DNA of 64,000 bases from UBA12567 sp964598425 (GCA_964598425.1 CAZRBV010000007.1:1-64000), one strand, 5' to 3'; counted from the stretch's first letter, positions 49,129-58,008 are shown. Numbers and translations are program-made. The notes: generated from the sequence alone by a model not told the origin.

Positions 49129-52095
49129 ATGAGTATTCCTCGCCTCCGCGAATCAAGTTGTGCTGCCATCGGCCTCGGTCTACTCCTTGCGATGTACACA
49201 GCCCCTGCATACGTGATGGCCGCGACGCTCTACGTCAACGACGAGTTCGTCGAAGATGATCCAAACGCCGACCCGCCAACCACGGCCGAGCCCGACGATC
49301 TGATCGGCAGTTGCATGAATGCCCAGTATGCGACCATCCAGGAAGCCATCGACGACGCTGCGAGCGGCGACACCATCATGGTCTGCGACTGCGTGGATGG
49401 CGGCGAGCTCGACTTGGAAACGTACACCGGAGAGCTCGATACTGATGCCGTCATGACGATTCCGGCAGAGATCACGAGCCTCACCATCAAGTCAGTGTTC
49501 GGGCCGGACAACGTCGTTCTCTCAGGCGGGCTCGAGAGGCCGCTCCTGAAGTTGGAAGGTGCCGACCAGGCGATCACCCTCGTGGGGCTGACGATGCAGG
49601 ATGGCTTTGGCAAGTATATCGAACTGGATCAGCCGCCAGATAACTCCCTTGACTGGAGTGTTGGCGGGGGCATTCAGATTCTGGCTGGCGAGGTGGACGT
49701 TCAGGGCTGCGTCATTCAGGGGAACCAGACAACCACGCTCTATCCGGAGAACTATGGATGCGGCGGCGCCATCTATGTGCACAGAGAGGCCTCTCTGATC
49801 GTGCAGGACTACCAACTCACGCTCATGGATCTCTGGGATGACGACGGACCATTTCCGACCGTAATCACCGGGAACACGGCGTTGCAGGGAGGTGCGATCT
49901 ATGCAGCGCCGGTGGCAACCGTCGAGCTCATCATTCCCGAGATCAACGGCAACGTGGCGGTGTATCTTGGCGGCGGCATATTCGCCTCTGAGGGCTCCGC
50001 TGTCTCGCTCATTGGTGGCACGCTGTGCGGCAACTATGCAGCCGAAGACGACGTGAACGGGATTCCCGAGCTCCCGTTCCTCTCCAAGAATATCTATGGA
50101 CGGGTTGACCGCAACCAGCTCTTCCCGGGCTGCGTGGCGGTCGATTGTGGAGTCGCAACCGAGTGCGACGAATCCATCGATACGCTCAACGTCGGCCCTG
50201 CCGATCCATTCACAACCATTCAGGCGGCTATCAACGCCGCCGGACCGGGCGATACGATCTCCGTCGCCGCCGGAACCTATCTGGAGACCATCAACCTGGA
50301 AGGCAAGTCGCTTCTCATCGAGGCGAGGGATCCGTCTCCCGGAGCGACCGTCATCGAGGCGCCCAATGCTGACAACTGGGACTCGGATGGGGACGGCGAC
50401 GTCGATGATGATGACGATCCATGGCCGTTCTGGAAGCTCGACGCCCCCGTCGTCACGATGACCAGTGGCGAAGGCGAGATGATGGTCGATGGCATGACGT
50501 ACACCACGACGCTCCGTGGGTTGACCCTCAAAGGCGGTATCGGGACGCCGTTCTTCCGTGACGCGCTCTACGGGGAGGACGTGCCCGGTCCATATCAAGG
50601 AACACTTGAAGACGCTGGCGGCGGCCTCCTCTGCGGCGCCGCATTTCCACGAGTCGAGGATTGCGTGATTCAAGACAACGCCCCGGGCGGTCTCGGCGGC
50701 GGCATCGCCGCCTTCATGGGATCGATTCCCACCATTTCCAATACCATTTTCTGCAACAATTCACCCCGCAACGTTTTCGGCCCCCGCGTAGATGAGGGCG
50801 GTAACTGTGAATCTCCATCCTGCGATGACGATGACGGGGACGGCATTCCCAACACCTGCGAAGCCGATGTGCCAACGACCACACCGATGGACCCGAATCT
50901 GGATGCCAGTGCACTGCAGGCCGCGCTCGATGAAGCCATCGATAACTTGCGGCAGGGCGACACGATCGAGTTCCCCGCGGGTTCGTATCCCGTGTCCATC
51001 AACCCCCGTGGCAAGGGCATCACATTCAGGGGCGCCGGCGCAACCGAGACAATCGTGACCGGCAGCGGGTCCGGCAGCGTGATCAACTGCAGAAACGGCG
51101 AACTTGCGAACACCGCCTTTGAGGACATGACCATTACCGCGGGATCCGCAAGCCGGGGCGGTGGCGCGATTTTGCAGGCTGCAAGCCCCACGTTTACCAA
51201 CGTCACATTCACCGACAACATGGCGACGGACCGCGGCGGCGCCATCCACATGTCCGAAGGGGCTTCCCCGTCCATTACGAATTGCCGGTTCGAAGACAAC
51301 ACGGCCAATTGGGGGGGCGGGGGCGTCTTTATGCAGGAGCGGTCTGCGCCGCACTTCACCGAATGCGCCTTTACCGACAACCAGACAGGCCAGATCGGCG
51401 GCGCAGTCGCAGTTGTCACCAGACACCACAACAGTTACGTGCCAATTGCCTGGCCGTACCCATACCCCAACGGCGTCGCTGGCAGCCGACCGACCTTTAT
51501 CGACTGCAGCTTCTCGAACAACGTGTCGGCCCGGTACGGCGCCGCCATGTGGTCGGGATACGCATGCGAACCCTGGATTGACAACTGCACGTTCCAGAAC
51601 AACGTGGCGGAGTGGTCGGCAGGCGGCATTTACGTGCAGAGCATGTCGGAATTCGCTGACTCCCAAGACACCAACCCCTTCGGCAACTTACCCTATGCAG
51701 GGTATCCAGACTCGCTTATCGGCTACCCGGTCTTTGCCGATGTCGACGAGAGCGAAGAGGGCAGTTCGTCCTTCGCGTGCAACGAGCCCAGCGCGGTCTG
51801 GGGTGATGCCAGCGCCTGGTGGGATCCCTATCTCGCACTTGAGCCCTTCTCAGACGACACAGCGTGCCTGTACTGCAACCCGGACGTCAACCGCGACATG
51901 CGAGTCGATTATCACGATCTGATCAAGGTGATCGACGAGTGGGGCAATTGCGAAAGCGTCGATCCCGACGACCCGGACTCGCCGCCACTTCCGGTGCTGT
52001 GTGACCCGGACGTCAATGGCGACTATGTCGTCGAGGTATTGGATCTCATTGAAGTTCTCATCCACTACGGGAAACAGTGCCCGATTGACGGATAG
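49129..52095 (+). CDS. secreted right-handed beta-helix protein with C-terminal dockerin-like repeats
   Basis: The 988-residue product has a signal peptide (cut near VMA-ATLYVND). Three successive regions have parallel beta-helix repeats, each opening with an ATIQEAIDDA/TTIQAAINAA/ALQAALDEAI type motif and rich in G-G-I/N-x-T patterns. The C-terminus (about 51870-52090) has two EF-hand-like motifs, DVNRDMRVDYHDLIKVIDEWGNC and DVNGDYVVEVLDLIEVLIHYG, resembling dockerin type I. Such proteins are exported and may act on or bind polysaccharide. The start ATG 49129 has TGGAG upstream; TTG at 49120 is an alternative. Whether it is an enzyme cannot be told. Confidence 0.85.
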   Translation: MSIPRLRESSCAAIGLGLLLAMYTAPAYVMAATLYVNDEFVEDDPNADPPTTAEPDDLIGSCMNAQYATIQEAIDDAASGDTIMVCDCVDGGELDLETYTGELDTDAVMTIPAEITSLTIKSVFGPDNVVLSGGLERPLLKLEGADQAITLVGLTMQDGFGKYIELDQPPDNSLDWSVGGGIQILAGEVDVQGCVIQGNQTTTLYPENYGCGGAIYVHREASLIVQDYQLTLMDLWDDDGPFPTVITGNTALQGGAIYAAPVATVELIIPEINGNVAVYLGGGIFASEGSAVSLIGGTLCGNYAAEDDVNGIPELPFLSKNIYGRVDRNQLFPGCVAVDCGVATECDESIDTLNVGPADPFTTIQAAINAAGPGDTISVAAGTYLETINLEGKSLLIEARDPSPGATVIEAPNADNWDSDGDGDVDDDDDPWPFWKLDAPVVTMTSGEGEMMVDGMTYTTTLRGLTLKGGIGTPFFRDALYGEDVPGPYQGTLEDAGGGLLCGAAFPRVEDCVIQDNAPGGLGGGIAAFMGSIPTISNTIFCNNSPRNVFGPRVDEGGNCESPSCDDDDGDGIPNTCEADVPTTTPMDPNLDASALQAALDEAIDNLRQGDTIEFPAGSYPVSINPRGKGITFRGAGATETIVTGSGSGSVINCRNGELANTAFEDMTITAGSASRGGGAILQAASPTFTNVTFTDNMATDRGGAIHMSEGASPSITNCRFEDNTANWGGGGVFMQERSAPHFTECAFTDNQTGQIGGAVAVVTRHHNSYVPIAWPYPYPNGVAGSRPTFIDCSFSNNVSARYGAAMWSGYACEPWIDNCTFQNNVAEWSAGGIYVQSMSEFADSQDTNPFGNLPYAGYPDSLIGYPVFADVDESEEGSSSFACNEPSAVWGDASAWWDPYLALEPFSDDTACLYCNPDVNRDMRVDYHDLIKVIDEWGNCESVDPDDPDSPPLPVLCDPDVNGDYVVEVLDLIEVLIHYGKQCPIDG

Positions 52096-52126
52096 ACCCA
52101 CGAAACTGCAATCCAGGCAGCTCCCC

Positions 52127-52160
52127 AAACCCCGGTTGGACATCCAATCGGGGTTTGTTT
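52127..52160 (+). terminator. terminator after the beta-helix protein gene
   Basis: AAACCCCGGTTGGA and TCCAATCGGGGTTT pair over 12-14 bp with one G-U pair, followed by GTTT. It lies between the beta-helix gene and the tRNA gene. Confidence 0.75.
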
Positions 52161-52197
52161 CTGGGATCGGGCCACACGGAGCCGCCAGCAGCGGAAA

Positions 52198-52271
52198 CGC
52201 GGGTGGCAGGATTCGAACCTGCAACCTTCGGTTTCGTAGACCGATGCTCTATCCAATTGAGCTACACCCGC
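52198..52271 (-). tRNA. tRNA-Arg (anticodon ACG)
   Basis: Read on the minus strand this gives a complete cloverleaf. The acceptor stem GCGGGTG pairs with CACCCGC, the D-arm is GCTC...GAGC, the anticodon arm TCGGT/ACCGA has loop CTACGAA (anticodon ACG), and the T-arm GCAGG/CCTGC has TTCGAAT. The discriminator is G, and the CCA end is not encoded. The first anticodon base A would be converted to inosine to read CGU, CGC and CGA. Confidence 0.95.
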
Positions 52272-52284
52272 TGGGGAGCGGGGC

Positions 52285-52293
52285 ATGGTACCG
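52285..52293 (-). promoter_or_regulatory. candidate -10 element of tRNA-Arg
   Basis: On the minus strand CGGTACCAT ends 13 bases before the first tRNA base, exactly where a -10 box should be for a short leader. This is the best-placed instance of the CGGTACNAT motif. Confidence 0.55.
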
Positions 52294-52435
52294 GCTTGCC
52301 CCCCCCGTCGCCACGAACCACACGATCTGGCCGCATCGGAGAGGTTGACTTCGGACCCCGGGGCTGGGATACTCCCCGATTCTGGTCCGGTCCCCTCAGG
52401 TGGGGACCTCACCACCCAGCTCTGGAGATGATTCG

Positions 52436-52714
52436 GTGCCCAATACCCCCGCCCGCAAGAAGCAAATGCGACAGGACGACGCCAGGCGTGCCCGCAACCG
52501 GTGGCGCAAGCGAGTCCTCAAGGATCGCACCAAGGACTTTCTGACTGCAGTTCATGACCGAAACGTCGAGGCCGCCGAGGCAGCCTTCGTAGCCGTGCAG
52601 AAAGAACTCGATCGCGTCTCCACAACCAGCACGATTCACAAGAATCACGCGGCCCGCCGCAAGAGCCGGCTCTCCCGCAGGCTCCGCGATCTGAAGACCT
52701 CGCTGGCTGGCTGA
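52436..52714 (+). CDS. rpsT: 30S ribosomal protein S20
   Basis: The 92-residue S20 binds 16S rRNA early in 30S assembly. It is a basic helical protein with ARRARNRWRKRVLKDRTKDF and IHKNHAARRKSRLSRRL. The start is GTG at 52436, nine bases after GGAG; the in-frame ATG at 52400 precedes sequence without S20 similarity. It is followed by a terminator hairpin at 52744-52768. Confidence 0.94.
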   Translation: MPNTPARKKQMRQDDARRARNRWRKRVLKDRTKDFLTAVHDRNVEAAEAAFVAVQKELDRVSTTSTIHKNHAARRKSRLSRRLRDLKTSLAG

Positions 52715-52743
52715 GCTCACGCAAATCTCCCAGTGACTCTGTT

Positions 52744-52768
52744 GCGGCCCGGCTCCATGCCGGGCCGC
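52744..52768 (+). terminator. terminator after rpsT
   Basis: GCGGCCCGGC and GCCGGGCCGC form a perfect 10-bp stem with loop TCCAT, 30 bases after rpsT. No strong T-run follows. Confidence 0.7.
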
Positions 52769-52791
52769 TGTGCATCTGCGACACTCTCTCT

Positions 52792-53517
52792 GTGCCACAT
52801 CACCAGACACTTGCGAATCTGCCGGGGCACCGGCCGCTTCCAACGCTCGCAGCCCTGCTGCCGCTCATCATCTTCCTTGAGGCAGCGCTGCTGATTGACG
52901 GCGAGGGGTCTTCTGCCTCCCGCATCCTGGCCCATGCCCAGATTGGCGATGCACTGCACTTCTTTGGACTCTCGCCCGTGTTCGTGCTGCACGCAACCAG
53001 TTTCCTGATTCTCGCTACGCTGCTGTCGTGGCACATACTCGTCGGTGACCGCTGGCAGTTTTCACTCGCGGCCCCCGCCCAGTTGCTGTTTGAAGGCATG
53101 ATTGGCACCGCCCCACTGCTTGCTGCCGCCGCGTTCTTTGGCACACTGCAGTCCTACGCACTGGCAGCCCGCCCTCTCGAACCAGCGTCCGCTATGGACG
53201 CCGTCGCGATTGCGATCGGGGCCAGCCTCTCCGAGGAATTGCTCTTCCGCATGATCGGCATCGCCGCCGTGCACTGGCTGCTCGTCGACGTTCTGAAAAT
53301 CAAAGCCGCTCCCGGCACGATCGCGGCGATCATTGTCACCACCATCGCCTTCACCCTGTATCACAATCCATCAACCCTGCCTGCTGGCGGTGTCGCCTTT
53401 GTCACGCTCGCGGGGGTCTATCTTGGAGGTCTCTATGTGCTGCGAGGATTCGCAGTCGCAGTGATCGCCCATGCTGGCTACGACGTCGTTGTCATCCTCG
53501 GGCAACTCACATCGTGA
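52792..53517 (+). CDS. CPBP-family intramembrane protease
   Basis: The 241-residue polytopic protein has the CPBP (CAAX/Abi) motifs SLSEELLFRMIG (motif 1, EExxxR), FTLYHN (motif 2, His) and VIAHAGYD (motif 3). The family comprises intramembrane metal- or glutamate-dependent proteases, also linked to bacteriocin self-protection. The gene starts with GTG at 52792. It ends convergently with the Gfo/Idh gene, overlapping it by 11 bases. The target protein is unknown. Confidence 0.87.
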   Translation: MPHHQTLANLPGHRPLPTLAALLPLIIFLEAALLIDGEGSSASRILAHAQIGDALHFFGLSPVFVLHATSFLILATLLSWHILVGDRWQFSLAAPAQLLFEGMIGTAPLLAAAAFFGTLQSYALAARPLEPASAMDAVAIAIGASLSEELLFRMIGIAAVHWLLVDVLKIKAAPGTIAAIIVTTIAFTLYHNPSTLPAGGVAFVTLAGVYLGGLYVLRGFAVAVIAHAGYDVVVILGQLTS

Positions 53518-54580
53518 CCTCGACCTCCGCCTGCGCATCGGCCGATCGGTACATCGCTGCCAGAATACGCTGCACGCCGAGGCCATCCTCGCCACTTGGG
53601 CCGGCCTCTCCCCCCAGACAGTATGACTGAAAGCACTCGTGTTCCCGCCGAAACGCAGTCCCCCAGCCTTCCTCGGCAGCGATTGGATGCGACACATCGA
53701 CCACTTCCTCATCAAGTTGGGTACCGATGATCACGCGGTTTCCCCAGATGTCAAAGTGCATCGCAGCCTCTTCACCGAACAGTGTGACGCCGTCGGCAAT
53801 CGTGCCATCGGGCAAGTGCGATGCCCACGATGTTTCCAGCGTAATCGTCGGACCGTTCTGACACCGAAGCATCGCCGTGGCCGCGTCATCAACATCAAAG
53901 ACGCCGTCCAGATTCGGAGGGCCAGACCACATCTCGGTGAAACGGTAGCCACGCGGAGGCTGGCCAAATCGGCTGCTCGTCGAGGCGCTCACTCTTGAGA
54001 CCACAGGCCGTCCACACAAATCGAGGACCAGATCGACGAGATGCGGGCCAAGATCGATCATGACTCCGCCTCCGGAGCGGGTGCGATCCGTGAACCAACG
54101 CCCAAGGCCGGGAATCCCTCGCCGCCGAAGCATGACGGCCCTGGCCTGATACACCCGCCCCAGCCGGCCCGCATCAATATGCCTTCGAGCAGCCAGCACC
54201 GTTGCAGCGAAGCGGCACACAAAGCCAAGCTGCAAACGCCGCCCCGTGCGTTGTCGAGCCTCCACTATGTCGCCGCACTCGGTGACGGTCATCGCCATCG
54301 GTTTCTCCAGCAGCACGTCGCGACCTGCTTCCATAGCCGCAATCGCCATCGGGGCGTGCGCGGCGTTTGGCACTGCGATAACTACCGCCTGAACTTCATC
54401 ACACGAAAACATGGCCAGTGGGTCAGACCATGCCTGCGCGTCCCACGCGCCTGCGGCTTCGCGAGCCTTCGCCGCATCCAGATCGCAGAATCCGACAAGG
54501 TGGCCTCCCGCGTCGGCGATGCCTTGCGCGTGAACTCTCGCGATCGCGCCAGCACCAAGAATGCCGATTCCAACTGCCAT
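53507..54580 (-). CDS. Gfo/Idh/MocA-family NAD(P)-dependent oxidoreductase
   Basis: The 357-residue product has a Rossmann fold start GILGAGAIARVHAQGI, the cofactor and catalytic motif LLEKPMAMTVTE (Lys of EKP), and GGGVMIDLGPHLVDLVLDL typical of the C-terminal domain. Members oxidise or reduce sugars and cyclitols. The ATG at 54580 has AAGGAG upstream. It diverges from the FAD oxidase gene with 81 bases between starts. The substrate is unknown. Confidence 0.88.
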   Translation of the reverse strand: MAVGIGILGAGAIARVHAQGIADAGGHLVGFCDLDAAKAREAAGAWDAQAWSDPLAMFSCDEVQAVVIAVPNAAHAPMAIAAMEAGRDVLLEKPMAMTVTECGDIVEARQRTGRRLQLGFVCRFAATVLAARRHIDAGRLGRVYQARAVMLRRRGIPGLGRWFTDRTRSGGGVMIDLGPHLVDLVLDLCGRPVVSRVSASTSSRFGQPPRGYRFTEMWSGPPNLDGVFDVDDAATAMLRCQNGPTITLETSWASHLPDGTIADGVTLFGEEAAMHFDIWGNRVIIGTQLDEEVVDVSHPIAAEEGWGTAFRREHECFQSYCLGGEAGPSGEDGLGVQRILAAMYRSADAQAEVEVTM

Positions 54581-54661
54581 GTGATTCTCCTTGCACCTCT
54601 CAAAGCGGCACGGTACTGCAGGATGCGGCGGCGATCCACCGGCCTGTTGATTGAGCGTAGC

Positions 54662-55903
54662 ATGCCCGATGTGGCCAATGAGCGAGTCATCATCGTCGGT
54701 GGAGGCATCGTCGGGCTCACGACGGCGCACTCGCTTCTCAAGAGAGGGCTCGATGTCCTCGTATTGGATGCCGGACCAGATCACGTCACACCATCTCGCG
54801 GCAACGCCGGACAGATTGCGCCAGGGCATCCGCCGATTCCCTCCCCCGCGGTGCCCCCGCAGGCCCTCCACATGCTGCTGGATCGCCGCAGCCCCCTGTT
54901 TATTCCGCCTCGGCCCAGCCTCCCGCTGGCGCGTTGGCTTCTGTCATTCCGGCTGGCCTGCCGCGGCAGCCACTACCACCACGCCATGAGAATACTCGGG
55001 GCCATGTCTGCCCTGAGTCGCGACGGATTCGACGCCCTCATTGAAGACCTCGGGCCAGAATCCACGCTCGCCGCCAGTGGAATCGCCGACTTCTGGCGCA
55101 CGGCGAAGGGGGAGGCCGAAGCAGAGGAAGAAACCGCGTGGATGGACGCATTGGGGTTTGCAACGACCATGCTTTCCGGAGAGGAACTGCGAGCGGCAGA
55201 TCCAGCCTGGGGCCCAGGCGTCCGCGGCGCGGTCGTACACAAAGCTGGCATGACCGTCGAGCCCGCGCACGTGTGCGACGCGCTTCGGCGTTCAATCCGC
55301 TCGCTTGGCGGTGATCTGCTTCAGGGACGCACCGCCGCCTCGCTGCGCCGAACAGGCGGTGTGTGGAACATAAGGACCGTGCAAGGCGAAGTACACGAAG
55401 CAAACACAGTGGTGATCGCTGCTGGCGTCTGGTCGGCCCCACTGGCCCGCCAGGTCGGCGCCGTCGTTCACATGCAACCGGCCAAGGGGTATCACACGAT
55501 GCTCACGATGAGCCGACCACCTCGCATGGCTGGCGTTCTGCGTGAAGCGAAGATTGCAGTGACGCCGCTCAACGGGCAGGTCCGACTTGCCGGAACACTT
55601 GAATTGTCTGGCTTCAATCACAGGCTGGATCGGGGCCGTATTCGGCAGCTTCGCCGCGGCGCGGCGGCCTTTCTTCCGGAAGCGTCAGACGCTCACGCAG
55701 ATCAGCCCTGGTGCGGTCTCCGACCGTGCACTGCTTCCGGGATGCCAGTCGTTGGGCAAGCCGCCCCCAACGCCTGGATCGCCACGGGGCACGGCATGAT
55801 GGGATTGACGCTTGCGACTGGAACAGCTTCGATTCTCACCGCAGCCATACTTGGAGAATCGACCCCGGAGTGGTCCGCCGCCCTGCGGCCCCGGTGCCGC
55901 TGA
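54662..55903 (+). CDS. FAD-dependent amino-acid oxidase/dehydrogenase (DadA-like)
   Basis: The 413-residue product has an N-terminal FAD-binding motif VIIVGGGIVGLTTAHSLL and a typical glycine-oxidase/D-amino-acid-dehydrogenase C-terminus with GLRPCTASGMPVVG and ATGHGMMGLTLATGTA. It would deaminate an amino acid such as a D-amino acid or sarcosine. It sits head-to-head with the Gfo/Idh gene and tail-to-tail with a saccharopine-dehydrogenase-like gene (four bases between stops). The ATG at 54662 is the first in the conserved frame. Confidence 0.86.
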   Translation: MPDVANERVIIVGGGIVGLTTAHSLLKRGLDVLVLDAGPDHVTPSRGNAGQIAPGHPPIPSPAVPPQALHMLLDRRSPLFIPPRPSLPLARWLLSFRLACRGSHYHHAMRILGAMSALSRDGFDALIEDLGPESTLAASGIADFWRTAKGEAEAEEETAWMDALGFATTMLSGEELRAADPAWGPGVRGAVVHKAGMTVEPAHVCDALRRSIRSLGGDLLQGRTAASLRRTGGVWNIRTVQGEVHEANTVVIAAGVWSAPLARQVGAVVHMQPAKGYHTMLTMSRPPRMAGVLREAKIAVTPLNGQVRLAGTLELSGFNHRLDRGRIRQLRRGAAAFLPEASDAHADQPWCGLRPCTASGMPVVGQAAPNAWIATGHGMMGLTLATGTASILTAAILGESTPEWSAALRPRCR

Positions 55904-55907
55904 CCGG

Positions 55908-57053
55908 TCAGGCAAGTGGCTCCGATTGTTCGCGGTACCGAACGCCCCGGGCCCCCAACTGGCGAAGCAGCGTTTCCAGGACGCGATCATCGCTTGCGAG
56001 ACACTCGGGCGGATGCACGCCGGGCGTCGACACAACTCCAGACTCAATCATTCGGGCCATGATGGTGGCGGGGAATGCCGTCGTTCGCGCCATGCTTGTC
56101 CAGCCCGTCGTCGGATCCAACTCGTCATAGAGGTCCCACCGCAGTCGGGTCGGTACTCCATCCAGATCGCCTTCAGCCTCGACCCGCATGACCGTCAAAT
56201 CAGCCTCGCCGTCCTCGTATGTCCACTTCGGAAACAGTGCCCTGCAGGTAACTTCTCTGGGCGTGACACTCACGCCACCAACGTCCATCGGCACTTCACT
56301 CAGCAACCCCGTCTCCCGCAGCGACCAGGCCAGGTCACGGTGCCCGGGGTACCGCATCGTCTGCTCAAGCATGTTGGGGACATCCAGCGTTTCGGTCAGA
56401 CTGCGCAGGCCATCGGTGTTGAACGCCTCAAGCGTCCCGGTCTCCGGGAAGTCGATCAGGACCGGATCCGAGAGCGCCTCTCGCACCACAACCTCACCAT
56501 TCTGAACAATCCGCGCAGGCCGAACATATTCTTCGATCACATCGAACGGACTGAACGCTGCCTTGAACTGCCAGGGCATGTGGCGGATGACCGGCAGGCC
56601 CCCGACTCGAATCGTGACCGACCGGCAGGGCGCGAGCCGTCGAGCGGCGACCCCCGCGAGGAGATTGCTCATGCCAGGCGCCACGCCGCAATCGACCACC
56701 GCGATCGTTCCGCTGGCCTTCGCGGCCTCGTCCAGCCGCCACGCGTCCTGCGGCATAAAGGAGATATCGCAATAAGGTTTGCCTGCGTCAATCACCGCCT
56801 GCAGTGCCGCAAACCCGAATCGACTGGGAAGGGCCCCAAGAACCATGTCAGCATCGGCCGCAAGCGAGTGGATCCGCTGGGGGCTGGATAGATCGACCTG
56901 CCGCACCTGGAGCGCAGGGCACCGAGCCTTGACATCGCGCAGTCGCACCTCATCGACATCGCACAGGGTGACGGTGCGGTCCGCGTCCGCAGCGAGGTCC
57001 ATTGCCATCACCGCCCCCACCATCCCTCCTCCAAGCACGATTGTCTGTTTCAT
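55908..57053 (-). CDS. saccharopine-dehydrogenase-like NAD(P)-binding protein
   Basis: The 381-residue product has an N-terminal Rossmann motif IVLGGGMVGAVMAMDLA, the conserved DISFMPQDA...VDCGVAPGMSNLLAG pattern and the C-terminal features of the saccharopine dehydrogenase family. Family members act on saccharopine, carboxynorspermidine or related opines. The ATG at 57053 is preceded by an in-frame GTG at 57056. The gene faces the DadA-like oxidase; together they could serve catabolism of an amino acid or opine. Confidence 0.83.
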   Translation of the reverse strand: MKQTIVLGGGMVGAVMAMDLAADADRTVTLCDVDEVRLRDVKARCPALQVRQVDLSSPQRIHSLAADADMVLGALPSRFGFAALQAVIDAGKPYCDISFMPQDAWRLDEAAKASGTIAVVDCGVAPGMSNLLAGVAARRLAPCRSVTIRVGGLPVIRHMPWQFKAAFSPFDVIEEYVRPARIVQNGEVVVREALSDPVLIDFPETGTLEAFNTDGLRSLTETLDVPNMLEQTMRYPGHRDLAWSLRETGLLSEVPMDVGGVSVTPREVTCRALFPKWTYEDGEADLTVMRVEAEGDLDGVPTRLRWDLYDELDPTTGWTSMARTTAFPATIMARMIESGVVSTPGVHPPECLASDDRVLETLLRQLGARGVRYREQSEPLA

Positions 57054-57109
57054 CACGATCTCGCTCTATGAGGGCCACCAAGGCTCAATCTTCGACCTTC
57101 CACGAAGAA

Positions 57110-57144
57110 AGAGAGAACCCGGCACACAACTGGATGTTCTCTCT
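57110..57144 (+). promoter_or_regulatory. inverted repeat upstream of the sigma factor
   Basis: AGAGAGAAC (57110-57118) and GTTCTCTCT (57136-57144) are perfect complements with a 17-base loop. It may be an operator or an RNA hairpin. A CATAGT box follows immediately (57145-57150). Confidence 0.4.
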
Positions 57145-57224
57145 CATAGTAAAGGTGGACGATTTGATCCGCCATTGGAACCGGTGGCCAGATCTTCCCG
57201 AACTTCTCTGATGGAGGACTTGGC

Positions 57225-57425
57225 GTGAAACACCAGCATCCCCTCCGGACACCAACCCCTCCGGAGGAAACAAGGAGGCCCGACAAGGCAATCCCACTGC
57301 CCCCGACCGAAAGCATGCCCGACACATTTCGGTCAGTCGCAGTCAGGCCCTGCCAAGGCCAACCTCGTCGCTTGCAGCGTGTGCAAGGGCGTACCTCATC
57401 GCAGCCCAGCCCCGATCGGCCATGA
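57225..57425 (+). CDS. small Pro/Arg-rich reading frame upstream of the sigma factor
   Basis: A 66-residue frame starts with GTG at 57225, seven bases after a good GGAGG, and ends 34 bases before the sigma factor start. The product is rich in Pro, Arg and Thr with no recognisable domain. The inverted repeat at 57242-57267 lies in its first codons. It could be a leader peptide or a chance frame in GC-rich DNA. Confidence 0.35.
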   Translation: MKHQHPLRTPTPPEETRRPDKAIPLPPTESMPDTFRSVAVRPCQGQPRRLQRVQGRTSSQPSPDRP

Positions 57426-57459
57426 CTTGCCAACGGGACGCGCACCGAGGAGTTCTACC

Positions 57460-58008
57460 GTGCAGATTTCCCAACACCGTGCTGACCTTGTTCTCGACCT
57501 CTTCGACCGGTTCTATACCCGAGTCTTCTGCTTTGCCAGAAAGTCACTCCCCGCAGAGAGCGCGGAAGACATCACCCAAGAAGTCTTCTCAAAGCTCCTG
57601 CAACTCAGACATCTTGAGCAACTCGATGAAATCTCGGTCAGCTATCTGATCAAGATCGCCGACAACCTCATCAAGCGCCGATACAACCGCGGCCGCCGCT
57701 TCCAACGATTCCTCGAGGCCGCCCAGGCGGAGCCCCGAGGCAAACGGGAGGCCGAACCATATGTCGAGCCCGCCCCCGAACTCGGCCGCGAACTCACCGA
57801 GCAGATGAATCGGCTCTCCCCCAGTGAACGCGAAGCCGTCCGACTTGTGGTGTGCAACGGGCTGAGCTACCAGGAAGCAGCCGAGTCGCTGGGCGTTCCA
57901 GTTTCAACAGTGAACAACTGGAAATACCGAGGACTTCAGAAACTGAAGGAAATGCGTGACGCCGAGAACGATCGCGCTGCGGGATCCGTGACATCACGAT
58001 CGGTCTGA
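57460..58008 (+). CDS. ECF-type sigma-70 family RNA polymerase sigma factor
   Basis: The 182-residue sigma factor has region 2 (DITQEVFSKLLQL...SYLIKIADNLIKRRYNRGRRF) and region 4 with the helix-turn-helix LSPSEREAVRLVVCNGLSYQEAAESLGVPVSTVNNWKYRGL. It is fixed by a GTG at 57460 preceded by GAGGAG; the longer frame from 57379 has no sigma similarity. No anti-sigma factor is adjacent; the only partner-switching genes in the window are at 18 kb. It may control genes elsewhere. Confidence 0.88.
   Translation: MQISQHRADLVLDLFDRFYTRVFCFARKSLPAESAEDITQEVFSKLLQLRHLEQLDEISVSYLIKIADNLIKRRYNRGRRFQRFLEAAQAEPRGKREAEPYVEPAPELGRELTEQMNRLSPSEREAVRLVVCNGLSYQEAAESLGVPVSTVNNWKYRGLQKLKEMRDAENDRAAGSVTSRSV

Larger units (their letters stand above)
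57054..57459 (+). other. structured leader region of the sigma factor gene
   Basis: About 400 bases between the saccharopine-dehydrogenase-like gene (minus) and the sigma factor (plus). It holds a 9-bp inverted repeat (57110-57144), a second inverted repeat (57242-57267), and a small Pro-rich reading frame with its own ribosome-binding site (57225-57425). Confidence 0.5.
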
